A stretch of 64,000 nucleotides of DNA from Sanguibacter keddieii DSM 10542 (GTDB lineage: Bacteria > Actinomycetota > Actinomycetes > Actinomycetales > Cellulomonadaceae). Below, piece by piece: positions 9,276-16,222 of the stretch (positions are counted from its first letter, which is position 1; the number at the start of each line of letters is the position of its first letter). The position numbers were made by a program, and so were the translations under genes. The notes beneath the pieces were generated by a model, which saw only the letters and a list, made by a program, of their open reading frames with translations, was not told the origin of the DNA and made no database searches. The stretch spans positions 4,092,001 through 4,156,000 of the forward strand of contig NC_013521.1 of NCBI RefSeq assembly GCF_000024925.1, written 5' to 3'.

Positions 9276-9875
9276 ATGAGCACCCCGATCGTCACCGGCC
9301 CGTCCGACCCCCTCGTCACCCCGGTGACCGGGCCAGGGGTCACCGGGGCAGAGCTGGCGGTCCTCGCCCGGCGCGAGCTCGTCTCGACCCCGGTCGGCGA
9401 CCTGGACACCGCGGTCGAGGTGCTCGAGCGGCTCAACAAGCTCCAGGTGCTGGGGACGTTCCTGCAGCGCGGCATGGAGGCCATGACGTCGCTGCGGTCG
9501 AGCCAGTTCATGATCCTCAAGGCGATCGAGGGCGACGTCGACCACCCGCGGCACATCGGTCGCAAGGTGGGCATGGAGACCGGCGCGGTCGAGCTCACGC
9601 TCGTCTCGCTGCGCGACAAGGGCCTCGTGACCACGCGCTCGGACCGCGACCACATCGTCGGCTCGGCCCTGACCGACCCGGGGCGTGCGATCCTCACCCA
9701 GGCCGAGGCCATGCAGATCCGCGCGACCGACGCGCTGCTCCAGCGCGCCGACCCGGGCGACGTCGCCGAGGTCCTCGACCTGCTCGACCGCGCGGTCGAC
9801 CGGGTCCACACGATCATCGGCCTGCGCCCCGAGGACGAGGACCTCGCGGCGGGTGCGGGCGCGACAGGCTGCTGA
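9276..9875 (+). CDS. MarR-like winged-helix transcriptional regulator
   Basis: 199 residues. The central part (about 60-135) reads as a MarR winged helix: SSQFMILKAIEGD, then a recognition-helix region GMETGAVELTLVSLRDKGLV and a wing TTRSDRDHIVGSALTDPGR. An N-terminal extension of about 40 residues rich in Val, Thr and Pro is unusual. A C-terminal dimerisation helix follows. The ligand and targets are unknown. It follows the tandem mcp genes in the same direction with a 103-base gap containing a perfect inverted repeat, which suggests its own promoter rather than read-through. GAAGGA about 10 bases before the ATG may serve as ribosome-binding site. Confidence 0.75.
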   Translation: MSTPIVTGPSDPLVTPVTGPGVTGAELAVLARRELVSTPVGDLDTAVEVLERLNKLQVLGTFLQRGMEAMTSLRSSQFMILKAIEGDVDHPRHIGRKVGMETGAVELTLVSLRDKGLVTTRSDRDHIVGSALTDPGRAILTQAEAMQIRATDALLQRADPGDVAEVLDLLDRAVDRVHTIIGLRPEDEDLAAGAGATGC

Positions 9876-9963
9876 CTCTCGCGCCCACGGGGCCGCGAGC
9901 GCGAGACTGAGGGCGGACTGCGGCCGGACCCGGCCGGCACCCGACGAGCGCACAGGAGCACTC

Positions 9964-10440
9964 ATGGCGAACCAGCGGACCGTGACCGCACCTCCCGGAG
10001 GGCAGAGCATCGCCTTCTCCCGCGAGCTGGAGGCCACCGCCGAGCGGGTCTTCGCGGCGCACACGGACGTCGCGACGCTCGCGCGGTGGACCGGGCCGAG
10101 GGGCACGACCGTGGAGGTCCGTGCCTTCGACGCCCGGACCGGTGGCCTGTGGAGCTACGTGGTCCGCGGGACCGACGGCGTCGGCTGGGCGTTCTTCGGG
10201 TCGTTCCACGAGGTGACCGCCCCGCACCGGCTGGTCCAGACCTTCGAGTTCGAGGGCGACCCCGGCCACCCCACCTTCGAGACCCTCACCTTCACCGACC
10301 TGCCCGGCGGACGCTGCCGCGTCGACGGCCTGTCGCTCTTCGGCACCGTCGCCGAGCGCGACGCGATGCTCACGGGCATGGACAGCGGCATGGACGAGAA
10401 CTACGACCGCCTCGAGGAGCTCCTCGCGGGCTCTGGGTGA
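9964..10440 (+). CDS. SRPBCC/AHSA1-type START-domain protein
   Basis: 158 residues of the Aha1/SRPBCC helix-grip fold: an N-terminal strand FSRELEATAERVFAAHTD, then LARWTGPRG, the WSYVVRG and FFGSFHEV strands, PHRLVQTFEFEG and a C-terminal helix GMDSGMDENYDRLEELL. Members bind hydrophobic ligands or act as polyketide-like cyclases; many small actinobacterial members are of unknown role and often pair with an ArsR regulator, which is absent here. ATG 9964 has AGGAGC seven bases upstream. It follows the MarR gene by 88 bases, in which a 7-base hairpin (TCTCGCG 9877-9883 with 9900-9906) may be a weak terminator. Confidence 0.85.
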   Translation: MANQRTVTAPPGGQSIAFSRELEATAERVFAAHTDVATLARWTGPRGTTVEVRAFDARTGGLWSYVVRGTDGVGWAFFGSFHEVTAPHRLVQTFEFEGDPGHPTFETLTFTDLPGGRCRVDGLSLFGTVAERDAMLTGMDSGMDENYDRLEELLAGSG

Positions 10441-10547
10441 GGCGAGCCGACAGAGCAGACTTTCCCCACCCGCAGCCGGGCCTCTTGCCGAACGTGACCA
10501 CTATGGGCAGTATGTGCGAGAACTGATGGTCGGACCGTCGCGACTCT

Positions 10548-10576
10548 GTGACAGCGCTCCGGGCGGCTGCATGATC
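10548..10576 (+). promoter_or_regulatory. candidate promoter of the non-coding RNA
   Basis: GTGACA (10548-10553) and ATGATC (10571-10576) are separated by 17 bases, which would start transcription near 10583 at the 5' edge of the structured region. The -10 match is weak, so this is only a plausible promoter. Confidence 0.3.
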
Positions 10577-10582
10577 GCTCGA

Positions 10583-10715
10583 CCAGCCGGAACCGGACGC
10601 AAGAAAGGAGCCCTGCCGTCAGGCGGGACTCCTCGCAAGGCCACTCGCGTTAGGCGGTGAGGGACTCGAGTGGCTGAGTGGGCCTACCGCAGCGTACGTC
10701 CCGATCCTACGTGAC
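10583..10715 (+). ncRNA. candidate structured RNA upstream of an Abi-like gene remnant
   Basis: Two strong hairpins stand in a 310-base gap. The first pairs AGGAG-CCC-GCC (10606-10617) with GGC-GGG-CTCCT (10622-10633), eleven base pairs with two single-base bulges and a GTCA tetraloop. The second pairs GCCACTCG (10640-10647) with CGAGTGGC (10667-10674). The loop of the second contains GCGGT, which can pair with ACCGC at 10686-10690 as a possible pseudoknot. A-rich and unpaired CAAGAAAGGAG and CTCGCAAGG segments flank the first stem. Known AbiF/Abi-2-type systems carry a structured RNA next to the toxin gene; relation to that class is inference from position and the identity of the downstream frame. 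Confidence 0.5.
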
Positions 10716-10751
10716 CGCCGTCGATCCTTCCAGCCCCTACGAGGTCCCCCG

Positions 10752-10967
10752 ATGAAGCTCCCTGCAGACCTGCAGACCACCGAGCCCCAGCGCGCCGAGC
10801 TCGGTCGCCTGCTCAGCGGCGGTCGCATGGCGAGCTACCGGCAGTCCGTCCGGGCCGCCGTCGGAGCACCTCACGACGAGCTGGACCTCTACGTCTACAA
10901 CATGGCACTCGCAGCGGTCGCCCACGGCAAGCCAGGGGCCGCCTCGACTCCGGTGCCCTACTTCTGA
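10752..10967 (+). CDS. 71-residue protein, probable N-terminal remnant of an Abi-family protein
   Basis: The encoded protein has LLSGGRMASYRQSV followed by DELDLYVYNMALAAV. This resembles, from memory, the N-terminal motif of actinobacterial Abi-family proteins (a 'LS.PRM..YL...GGD...AL.LY.WN..LS.A' pattern), which normally continue for 200 or more residues. Here the frame stops soon after, with an unrelated tail (GKPGAASTPVPYF), so it looks truncated. GAGG lies seven bases before the ATG. The preceding 150 bases are strongly structured. I cannot see a continuation of the family in other frames downstream. Alternatively it is a genuine small protein of unknown function. Confidence 0.45.
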   Translation: MKLPADLQTTEPQRAELGRLLSGGRMASYRQSVRAAVGAPHDELDLYVYNMALAAVAHGKPGAASTPVPYF

Positions 10968-11090
10968 GGACGCCCGCGGCGAAGATCACCCGCAGCTCCC
11001 GGTTCGCCCGGGAATCCTTACCGCCCTGTCGGGGTTCACGCCCGTGAGGGCGACTCCGCCCTCGCACACGACTGAGGGAGATGGGCGCAG

Positions 11091-11849
11091 ATGTCCGGAC
11101 AGAGGTTCGACGGCAAGGTAGCGATCGTGACCGGCGGAGGCAGCGGCATCGGGGCATCGGTGTCCCGCAGGCTGGCCGCCGAGGGCGCGTCGGTGGTCGT
11201 CACGGACATCCGCCTCGAGGCCGCGCAGTCCGTGGTCGACGAGATCGTCGCCGCTGGCGGGTCCGCGTCCGCGTTCGTCCAGAACACCGCCAAGCACGAG
11301 GACTCCGACGCGGCCGTCCGCTTCGCCGTCGAGACCTACGGCGCGCTCCACCTGGCCGTGAACAACGCCGGGATCGGCGCCGCACCTCAGCCCATCGGCG
11401 AGTACGACATCGAGGCGTGGGACCGTGTCCGTGCGGTCGACCTCGACGGCGTGTTCTACGGCCTGCGCTACCAGATCCCCGCGATGGTCGCGGCCGGCGG
11501 CGGCGCCATCGTCAACATGGGCTCCGTGCTCGGCTCGGTCGGCATCGCGCAGAACGCCGCGTACGTGACGAGCAAGCACGCGCTCATCGGCCTCACCAAG
11601 GTCGCGGCGCTCGAGTACACGTCGCAGGGCGTGCGCACCAACGCCGTCGGCCCCGGATTCATCGACACCCCGCTCGTCCGCTCCTCGCTGTCCGCAGAGG
11701 CGCTGACCGACCTCGAGCAAAAGCACGCGTCGCAGCGCCTCGGCACGGACGAGGAGGTCGCCTCGCTCGTCCTGTTCCTGCTGAGCGACGAGGCGTCGTT
11801 CATCTCGGGCAGCTACCACCTGGTCGACGGCGGCTACTCCGCGCAGTAG
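11091..11849 (+). CDS. classical short-chain dehydrogenase/reductase
   Basis: 252 residues, the usual length of a classical SDR. The cofactor motif TGGGSGIG is at 14-21, NNAG at 91-94, the catalytic serine at 145 in NMGSVLG, and the YxxxK pair at Y158/K162 (YVTSK). The aspartate at the end of the second strand (TDIRLE) suggests NAD rather than NADP. The C-terminus SGSYHLVDGGYSAQ is typical. Substrate unknown. ATG 11091 lies ten bases after a GAGGGAG; another ATG at 11081 is out of this frame. It ends convergently with rsgA at a strong bidirectional terminator. Confidence 0.92.
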   Translation: MSGQRFDGKVAIVTGGGSGIGASVSRRLAAEGASVVVTDIRLEAAQSVVDEIVAAGGSASAFVQNTAKHEDSDAAVRFAVETYGALHLAVNNAGIGAAPQPIGEYDIEAWDRVRAVDLDGVFYGLRYQIPAMVAAGGGAIVNMGSVLGSVGIAQNAAYVTSKHALIGLTKVAALEYTSQGVRTNAVGPGFIDTPLVRSSLSAEALTDLEQKHASQRLGTDEEVASLVLFLLSDEASFISGSYHLVDGGYSAQ

Positions 11850-11889
11850 CGCAGCCGACCTGACCTGAGCGGCCAGCAGCCGCACCACC

Positions 11890-11932
11890 AGAGGCCGGGG
11901 CCGACGTCCACGTGACGTCGACCCCGGCCTCT
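11890..11932. terminator. bidirectional terminator between SDR gene and rsgA
   Basis: An 11-base arm AGAGGCCGGGG (11890-11900) and a further CGACGT (11902-11907) pair with ACGTCG and CCCCGGCCTCT (11915-11932), leaving one bulged base on each side and a 7-base loop. It lies between two convergent genes. Confidence 0.8.
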
Positions 11933-11936
11933 CGGG

Positions 11937-12971
11937 CTACCCCCGCGGGCCGCGGCCCTTGATCGTCATCGACTCGCGCTTGGACCGGTTCGCCTGCTTG
12001 CCCCGGCTCCGCAGGGCGCTGCGGTCCTGCGACGCCTTCCGTGCGGTCTGGTGCGCGATCTCCCGGAGCAGGTGCCGGTAGGAGGCCAGGCGCACCTCGG
12101 GCAGCGCACCGTCCTCGATCGCCTCGAGCACCGCGCACCCGGGCTCCGTGCGGTGCTCGCAGTCGACGAAGCGGCACCCCGCGGCGAGTGCGACCACCTC
12201 GGGGAAGGCCTGCTCGAGCCCCTCCTCGTCAGCCACGAGGCCGACGCCTCGGATCCCCGGGGTGTCGACCAGGCAGCCGAGGCCCGGGACGGGGACGAGC
12301 TCGCGGTGCGTGGTCGTGTGCTTGCCGCGGCCGTCACCACGGACGTCCCCGGTGGCGAGCACCTCGGTGCCGGCGAGCGCGTTGACGAGCGTCGACTTCC
12401 CGGCGCCCGAGGGGCCCAGCAGCACGAAGGTACGGCTCGCCGTCAGGTGGGACCGCACGACGTCGAGACCGTCGCCGGTCTCCGCGCTGACCTCGAGGAC
12501 CTCGACGCCGGGCACCACGGCCTCGACGTCCGCGACCTCGCCGCCGAGGGCGAGGTCGGACTTGGTGAGCACCACGAGCGGGGTCGCGCCCGACGCCCAC
12601 GCGAGGGTCGCCATCCGCTCGACGCGGCGGACGTTCGGCCGCGGGTCCATGGGCTCGACGACCACCACGACGTCCACGTTCGCGGCGAGCAGCTGCTCGT
12701 CGGAGGTCTGGCCGGAGTCCTTGCGGCGCAGCGCGGTGCGCCGGTCGAGCACGCTCGCCCACGACGCCCCGTCCGTGAGGACCCAGTCGCCGACCGCCAG
12801 GCCGACCGACGGGACGGCCACGAGACCGTCCTCCGTGGCGACCCGCACGAGGTCGCGCTCGACCCGGACCACACGGCCCGGGCGCACCCCCGGGCCTGCG
12901 GCAGGGTGCGTCGCGGCCTCGTCAGTGCGCCGAGGGTCCCATCCGAGCAGTGCGAGCGAGATGTCTGGCAT
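11937..12971 (-). CDS. rsgA: ribosome small subunit-dependent GTPase A (RsgA)
   Basis: 344 residues with circularly permuted GTPase motifs: G4 TKSD at 136-139, SAET (G5) at about 162-165, G1 GPSGAGKS at 186-193, a TT pair at 219-220 (G2) and G3 DTPG at 236-239. The C-terminal zinc knuckle is C266, C271, H273 and C279. An N-terminal OB-like region precedes. RsgA releases maturation factors and checks late 30S assembly. The C-terminus is basic (RSRGKQANRSKRES). ATG 12971 is given; an in-frame ATG at 12980 is equally possible, with AGGA four bases before it. It follows a TetR gene by about 45 bases. Confidence 0.95.
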   Translation of the reverse strand: MPDISLALLGWDPRRTDEAATHPAAGPGVRPGRVVRVERDLVRVATEDGLVAVPSVGLAVGDWVLTDGASWASVLDRRTALRRKDSGQTSDEQLLAANVDVVVVVEPMDPRPNVRRVERMATLAWASGATPLVVLTKSDLALGGEVADVEAVVPGVEVLEVSAETGDGLDVVRSHLTASRTFVLLGPSGAGKSTLVNALAGTEVLATGDVRGDGRGKHTTTHRELVPVPGLGCLVDTPGIRGVGLVADEEGLEQAFPEVVALAAGCRFVDCEHRTEPGCAVLEAIEDGALPEVRLASYRHLLREIAHQTARKASQDRSALRSRGKQANRSKRESMTIKGRGPRG

Positions 12972-13021
12972 GGGCCCCATCGTGTCCTGGGCCACACCCG
13001 TGCGCCAGGGATTTTCCGTCG

Positions 13022-13828
13022 CTAGGCGGCCCGGTCGCGGAGCAGGCGGGTCAGCACCTCGGGAACCCCCGCCGGGACGCGGTCGAGCCAGGCGTACCCC
13101 ACCGTCGTCGAGCCGAGCAGCCAGCCGTCGAGCGCGAGCGGGACGAGCCACGCGCCCGGGTCGTCGGCAGGTGACGGGAGCGCCGACCGCGCCGCACGGT
13201 GGTCGGCCTCGAGCTGCGCACGGGCCTCGGGCGGGGCGGCGACGCCCGTGAGGACGAGGACGCGCCAGTACGCGGCGATCTGCTGGACGCTGTCGAACAC
13301 GGCGAGGTACTCGGTGACGCTCCGGGCGGAGATGTCCTCCCGGAACATCGAGAGGTCGTCGAACCCGTCGCCGTAGGCCTGCACGACGACGTCGTGCAGC
13401 AGCTCGTCGACCGACCCGAAGGCGCTCCGCAGGAACGACAGGCTGCGCTCGGACACCTCGGCCACACGCTCCAGGGTCAGCCCGGCGAGACCTTCGGCCA
13501 TCACGATCGCGAGGACCGCGTCCATGATCGGCCGGTCCGGGTCGCGGAAGAGGTCGTGGTCGAGGGCCACCGACGGCGAGGGGCGTCCGCTGCGCGGCGT
13601 CTCCGGCCCGCCGTATCGGCTGAGCGCCTCGAGGAGCCCCTCCCACTCGTCGTCGTCGAAGTCGTGGACGCGCTCGTACGTCCCCAGCAGCAGGCCCTCG
13701 ATGACGAGGGTCTGGACCCAGCGGCGCGGGTCGGCGTCCGGGTCCGGTGCGCCGACGGGCAGGGCAGCCACCCGGGCCTCGAGGTCGGCGGGGGTCGACG
13801 AGCGGGGCGAGACGTGTGCGGGGACCAT
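13022..13828 (-). CDS. TetR-family regulator with an extra N-terminal half-domain
   Basis: 268 residues. The TetR helix-turn-helix is not at the N-terminus but at about 100-150 (DAVLAIVMAEGLAGLTLERVAEVSERSLSFLR...), followed by a normal ligand-binding region. The first 85 residues (RRWVQTLVIEGLLLGTYERVHDF...) resemble the last helices of a TetR ligand domain, echoed by the true C-terminus (GAWLVPLALDGWLLGSTTVGYAWL). The protein thus looks like a tandem TetR that lost its first DNA-binding domain. The recognition-helix region is also poor (SERSLSFLRSAFGSVDELL). Two inverted repeats lie within 125 bases upstream and may be its operator. Targets unknown. Confidence 0.7.
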   Translation of the reverse strand: MVPAHVSPRSSTPADLEARVAALPVGAPDPDADPRRWVQTLVIEGLLLGTYERVHDFDDDEWEGLLEALSRYGGPETPRSGRPSPSVALDHDLFRDPDRPIMDAVLAIVMAEGLAGLTLERVAEVSERSLSFLRSAFGSVDELLHDVVVQAYGDGFDDLSMFREDISARSVTEYLAVFDSVQQIAAYWRVLVLTGVAAPPEARAQLEADHRAARSALPSPADDPGAWLVPLALDGWLLGSTTVGYAWLDRVPAGVPEVLTRLLRDRAA

Positions 13829-13880
13829 GCGAGCCTCCTGGGTTCAGGCGCCGGTCTCCTGCCGGCACCGTCGGGACGGA

Positions 13881-13920
13881 CCGGACCTGCTCGGTCGGCG
13901 ACGAGGCCGACCAGGTCCGG
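13881..13920. terminator. nested inverted repeat, likely terminator of the CDF gene
   Basis: CCGGACCT (13881-13888) and GGTCGGC (13893-13899) pair with GCCGACC (13906-13912) and AGGTCCGG (13913-13920). It stands downstream of the CDF exporter stop (14013, minus) and upstream of the TetR gene, so it could terminate the former or be a regulator site for the latter. Confidence 0.5.
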
Positions 13921-13927
13921 ACCACCG

Positions 13928-13951
13928 ACTGTACCGGCTGGACGGTACAGT
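13928..13951. promoter_or_regulatory. palindromic operator upstream of TetR-like gene
   Basis: ACTGTACCG (13928-13936), a six-base spacer and CGGTACAGT (13943-13951) form a perfect 9-base dyad about 100 bases before the TetR start. The length and symmetry fit a TetR operator; binding is inferred. Confidence 0.55.
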
Positions 13952-14012
13952 GCTCGACCGCTGGGCGTGGAGGTCTCGCGAAGACGTGTCGGCACCACGC
14001 GCCGGTCGCCCG

Positions 14013-14954
14013 TCAGGCGTGCACACCAGCCTCGTGCTCGGCGTGGCTGGGCGGCTCGAGCTGGAAGGTCGAGTGCTCGATGTTCACCTCGAAGTGGCCC
14101 GCGACGCACTCCTGGAGCGCGTCGAGGATCCGCGGGACGTGACCGTCGTGGAAGCACTCGTCGTCGACCACCACGTGCGCCGTGAGCACCGGCAGCCCGG
14201 TCGCGATCTGCGAGGCGTGCAGGTCGTGGACACCGCGGACCAGGTCGACGCCCAGCAGGTGGTCGCGCACGGCGTCGAGGTCGAGCCCGCGCGGGGTCGA
14301 CTCGAGCAGGACGTCGAGCGCCTCACGGAGCAGCCGGACCGTGCGCGGGATGATGAGGAACCCGACGAACAGCGCGGCGATCGCGTCAGCGCCTCCCCAG
14401 CCGGTCGTCGAGATGACGATCGCGGCGACGATCACCGCGACAGAGCCGAGCGCGTCGTTGACCACCTCGAGGAAGGCCGCACGGAGGTTGAGGTTCGCCG
14501 AGCGGGCCGAGGCGAGGACCGCGATCGACGCGATGTTCGCGAGCAGGCCGATCACGCCGAACACCAGCAGCTCGGTCGACGGGATCTCGGGCGGGTCGAA
14601 GAGCCGCTGCACGGCCTCGACCACCACGTAGACACCGACTGCGAGCAGCACCGCAGCCTGGGCGAGCGCGGCGAGCACCTCGGCGCGGCGCAGGCCCCAA
14701 GTGCGCCGGGCGGTCGGCGCGCGCATGGTCAGCACGCTGGCCACGAGCGCGAGCAGCAGGCCGCCGGCGTCGGTGAGCATGTGGGCCGCGTCGACGAGCA
14801 GCGCCAGGCTGCCGGTCCAGATCGCGCCGACCACCTCGACCACGAGGACGGTGGAGGTGATCGAGAAGGCGATCGCGAGACGCCGGCGGTGGCTGCGCGC
14901 CTCGGCGACCGAGGCCGAGGCGGACGGGCCGTGGTCGTGCGAGTGCCCGGTCAC
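14013..14954 (-). CDS. cation diffusion facilitator, zinc-type exporter (CzcD-like)
   Basis: 313 residues with six predicted membrane segments and a cytoplasmic C-terminal ferredoxin-like domain (about 205-300). The zinc-site motifs of the CDF family are visible: D55 and H58-MLTD62 in the second helix and a second HxxxD-like site as NDALGS in the fifth helix, where the first ligand is Asn or preceding residues. The N-terminus is histidine-rich (TGHSHDHG). It exports Zn(II) or similar metals by proton antiport. Its ATG at 14954 overlaps the stop of the ArsR/SmtB gene (14951-14954), so metal sensing and export are co-transcribed. Confidence 0.92.
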   Translation of the reverse strand: MTGHSHDHGPSASASVAEARSHRRRLAIAFSITSTVLVVEVVGAIWTGSLALLVDAAHMLTDAGGLLLALVASVLTMRAPTARRTWGLRRAEVLAALAQAAVLLAVGVYVVVEAVQRLFDPPEIPSTELLVFGVIGLLANIASIAVLASARSANLNLRAAFLEVVNDALGSVAVIVAAIVISTTGWGGADAIAALFVGFLIIPRTVRLLREALDVLLESTPRGLDLDAVRDHLLGVDLVRGVHDLHASQIATGLPVLTAHVVVDDECFHDGHVPRILDALQECVAGHFEVNIEHSTFQLEPPSHAEHEAGVHA

Positions 14955-15385
14955 CGCGAGGCCCCGGAGCCGTCGTCGGCCTCGTGGTGGTGGAGCCGCG
15001 GGAGCCCCTCCGCGACGTGCTCCGCCTGGTAGATGGCGTCGGTCACGAGCTCGCGGACGTGCTCGTCGGTCAGGCGGTAGAACACCCGCGTGCCGTCCTG
15101 CCGGGTCGAAACCATGCGCGCCATGCGCAGCTTGGCGAGGTGCTGGGAGACCGCCGAAGGAGACTTGCCCACGGTCTCGGCGATCCGCGCCACCGGGAGC
15201 TCGCCGTCACGCAGCGCCAGGACGATCCGCAGCCGGGTGGCGTCGGCGAACATCGCGAAGACCTCGACGGCGAGCTCGACGAGATGGTCCTCGATCTCGC
15301 CGCGCCGGGAGTCGGGTGCGTCGGAAGCTTCGGAGGCGTCGGGGACCTCGAGCCCGTGCTCATCTGTCTGCGTATATGCGTGCAT
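14951..15385 (-). CDS. ArsR/SmtB-family metal-responsive repressor
   Basis: 144 residues. The winged helix spans about 40-110 with LADATRLRIVLALRDGELPV-like core (FADATRLRIVLAL), a recognition helix KSPSAVSQHLAKLR and a wing MVSTRQDGTRVFYRL. The end (EHVAEGLPRLHHHEAD) has histidines and acids suited to an alpha-5 zinc site as in SmtB/CzrA. It is translated just before, and overlaps by four bases, the CDF exporter, so it should repress that operon until zinc (or Co/Ni) rises. The only sensible start, ATG 15385, lies inside the palindromic operator, and an AAGTAT six bases before it suggests a leaderless transcript. The frame continues open far upstream without similarity. Confidence 0.9.
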   Translation of the reverse strand: MHAYTQTDEHGLEVPDASEASDAPDSRRGEIEDHLVELAVEVFAMFADATRLRIVLALRDGELPVARIAETVGKSPSAVSQHLAKLRMARMVSTRQDGTRVFYRLTDEHVRELVTDAIYQAEHVAEGLPRLHHHEADDGSGASR

Positions 15386-15392
15386 ACGCAGA
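15367..15392. promoter_or_regulatory. ArsR/SmtB operator overlapping the start codon
   Basis: TCTGCGTAT (15367-15375), eight bases, then ATACGCAGA (15384-15392) is a perfect 9-base dyad. It covers codons 1-6 and the start codon of the repressor gene. The AT-rich ATA half-sites are typical of SmtB/CzrA-family operators. Binding here would block initiation directly. Confidence 0.75.
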
Positions 15393-15436
15393 TACTTGCA
15401 CACGGCCCCTCCGAAGGGAAGCCCCCTGGCATCCGG

Positions 15437-15523
15437 CGAGTTCGTGACTTCGGAGCGACCTCGTGCCGTCAGACCGAGTTCGTGCCTTGTAGGGCACGAA
15501 CTCGCTCGAAAGTCACGAACTCG
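15437..15523. repeat. nested box repeat element, copy A
   Basis: Box CGAGTTCGTGAC begins at 15437; related boxes begin at 15456 (CGACCTCGTGCC) and 15475 (CGAGTTCGTGCC), a 19-base period. Inverted boxes end at 15504 and 15523, again 19 apart. The inner pair (15475-15486 with 15493-15504) is a perfect 12-bp stem with a 6-base loop; the outer pair (15437-15450 with 15510-15523) is a perfect 14-bp stem. It lies in the 279-base gap between the divergent ArsR and TetR genes. Same architecture as 24125-24231 and 51587-51693. Confidence 0.8.
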
Positions 15524-15664
15524 AGGGCGGCGCAGATCCCGGGCGGCCCCGCCGGCCGGTTGTATGCTCGCAGCGCGCTGGCGCCCGCGGTCGAGACCAG
15601 GCCCGAGCACGGCGCCCCCACCGAGCGCGGAGGCTGCGCTCGCCCACCACAGGAGCGCAGAGAC

Positions 15665-16204
15665 GTGCCGCACAGCGACCGGTCCGCCATCATCGACGGC
15701 GCCGCGACGGTCTTCGCGCGCCACGGGTACGACCGGGCCTCGGTCCAGGCCGTCGCCGACGCCACCGGGTACTCCAAGGCCGGGCTGCTGCACCACGTCT
15801 CGAGCAAGAAGGACCTGTACCAGTCGGTGCTCGCCGAGTGCCAGGCGCAGATGGAGCGCGCACGCGACCGGGTGGCCGACCTCCCCGTCGGTCCGACCCG
15901 CGACCGCCGCGCGATCGAGATCTACACCGAGCTCGCCTTCGCGCTCCCGGGCCACGTGAGCCTGCTCCTCAGCACGATCGCCCCCATGGGTGACAAGGTC
16001 CGCGAGGAGGTCGACGCCATCTCGCCGCTGCTCTTCGAGGCCTTCGACGGATCAGGCCAGGTCCCCGAGCGCAGGACCATCCGGGTCACCGGCGCGCTCG
16101 TGGCTGTCGGAGCGCTCACCCTGGCAGCCCGTGAGACGGACGACCCCGCCTCGTGGCGCGACGAGATCGTCGAGGCCGGCTACGACACGCTCGGGCACCG
16201 CTGA
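15665..16204 (+). CDS. TetR-family transcriptional regulator
   Basis: 179 residues. The N-terminal helix-turn-helix is classic: IIDGAATVFARHGYDRASVQAVADATGYSKAGLLHHVSSKKDLYQSV (residues about 7-53). The rest is a helical ligand domain of ordinary length. Target genes are not evident: the divergent neighbour is the zinc ArsR and the convergent neighbour is an MFS exporter. The GTG at 15665 is preferred because the helix-turn-helix begins seven residues later and AGGAG lies about ten bases upstream; the open frame extends into the repeat element without similarity. Confidence 0.87.
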   Translation: MPHSDRSAIIDGAATVFARHGYDRASVQAVADATGYSKAGLLHHVSSKKDLYQSVLAECQAQMERARDRVADLPVGPTRDRRAIEIYTELAFALPGHVSLLLSTIAPMGDKVREEVDAISPLLFEAFDGSGQVPERRTIRVTGALVAVGALTLAARETDDPASWRDEIVEAGYDTLGHR

Positions 16205-16222
16205 CCACGACGCCCGACGGTC

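Noticed and set aside
10583-10715. The hairpin-rich region as a c-di-GMP, SAM or cobalamin riboswitch
   Set aside because: I could not match any of their conserved core sequences, and the downstream gene has no related function.
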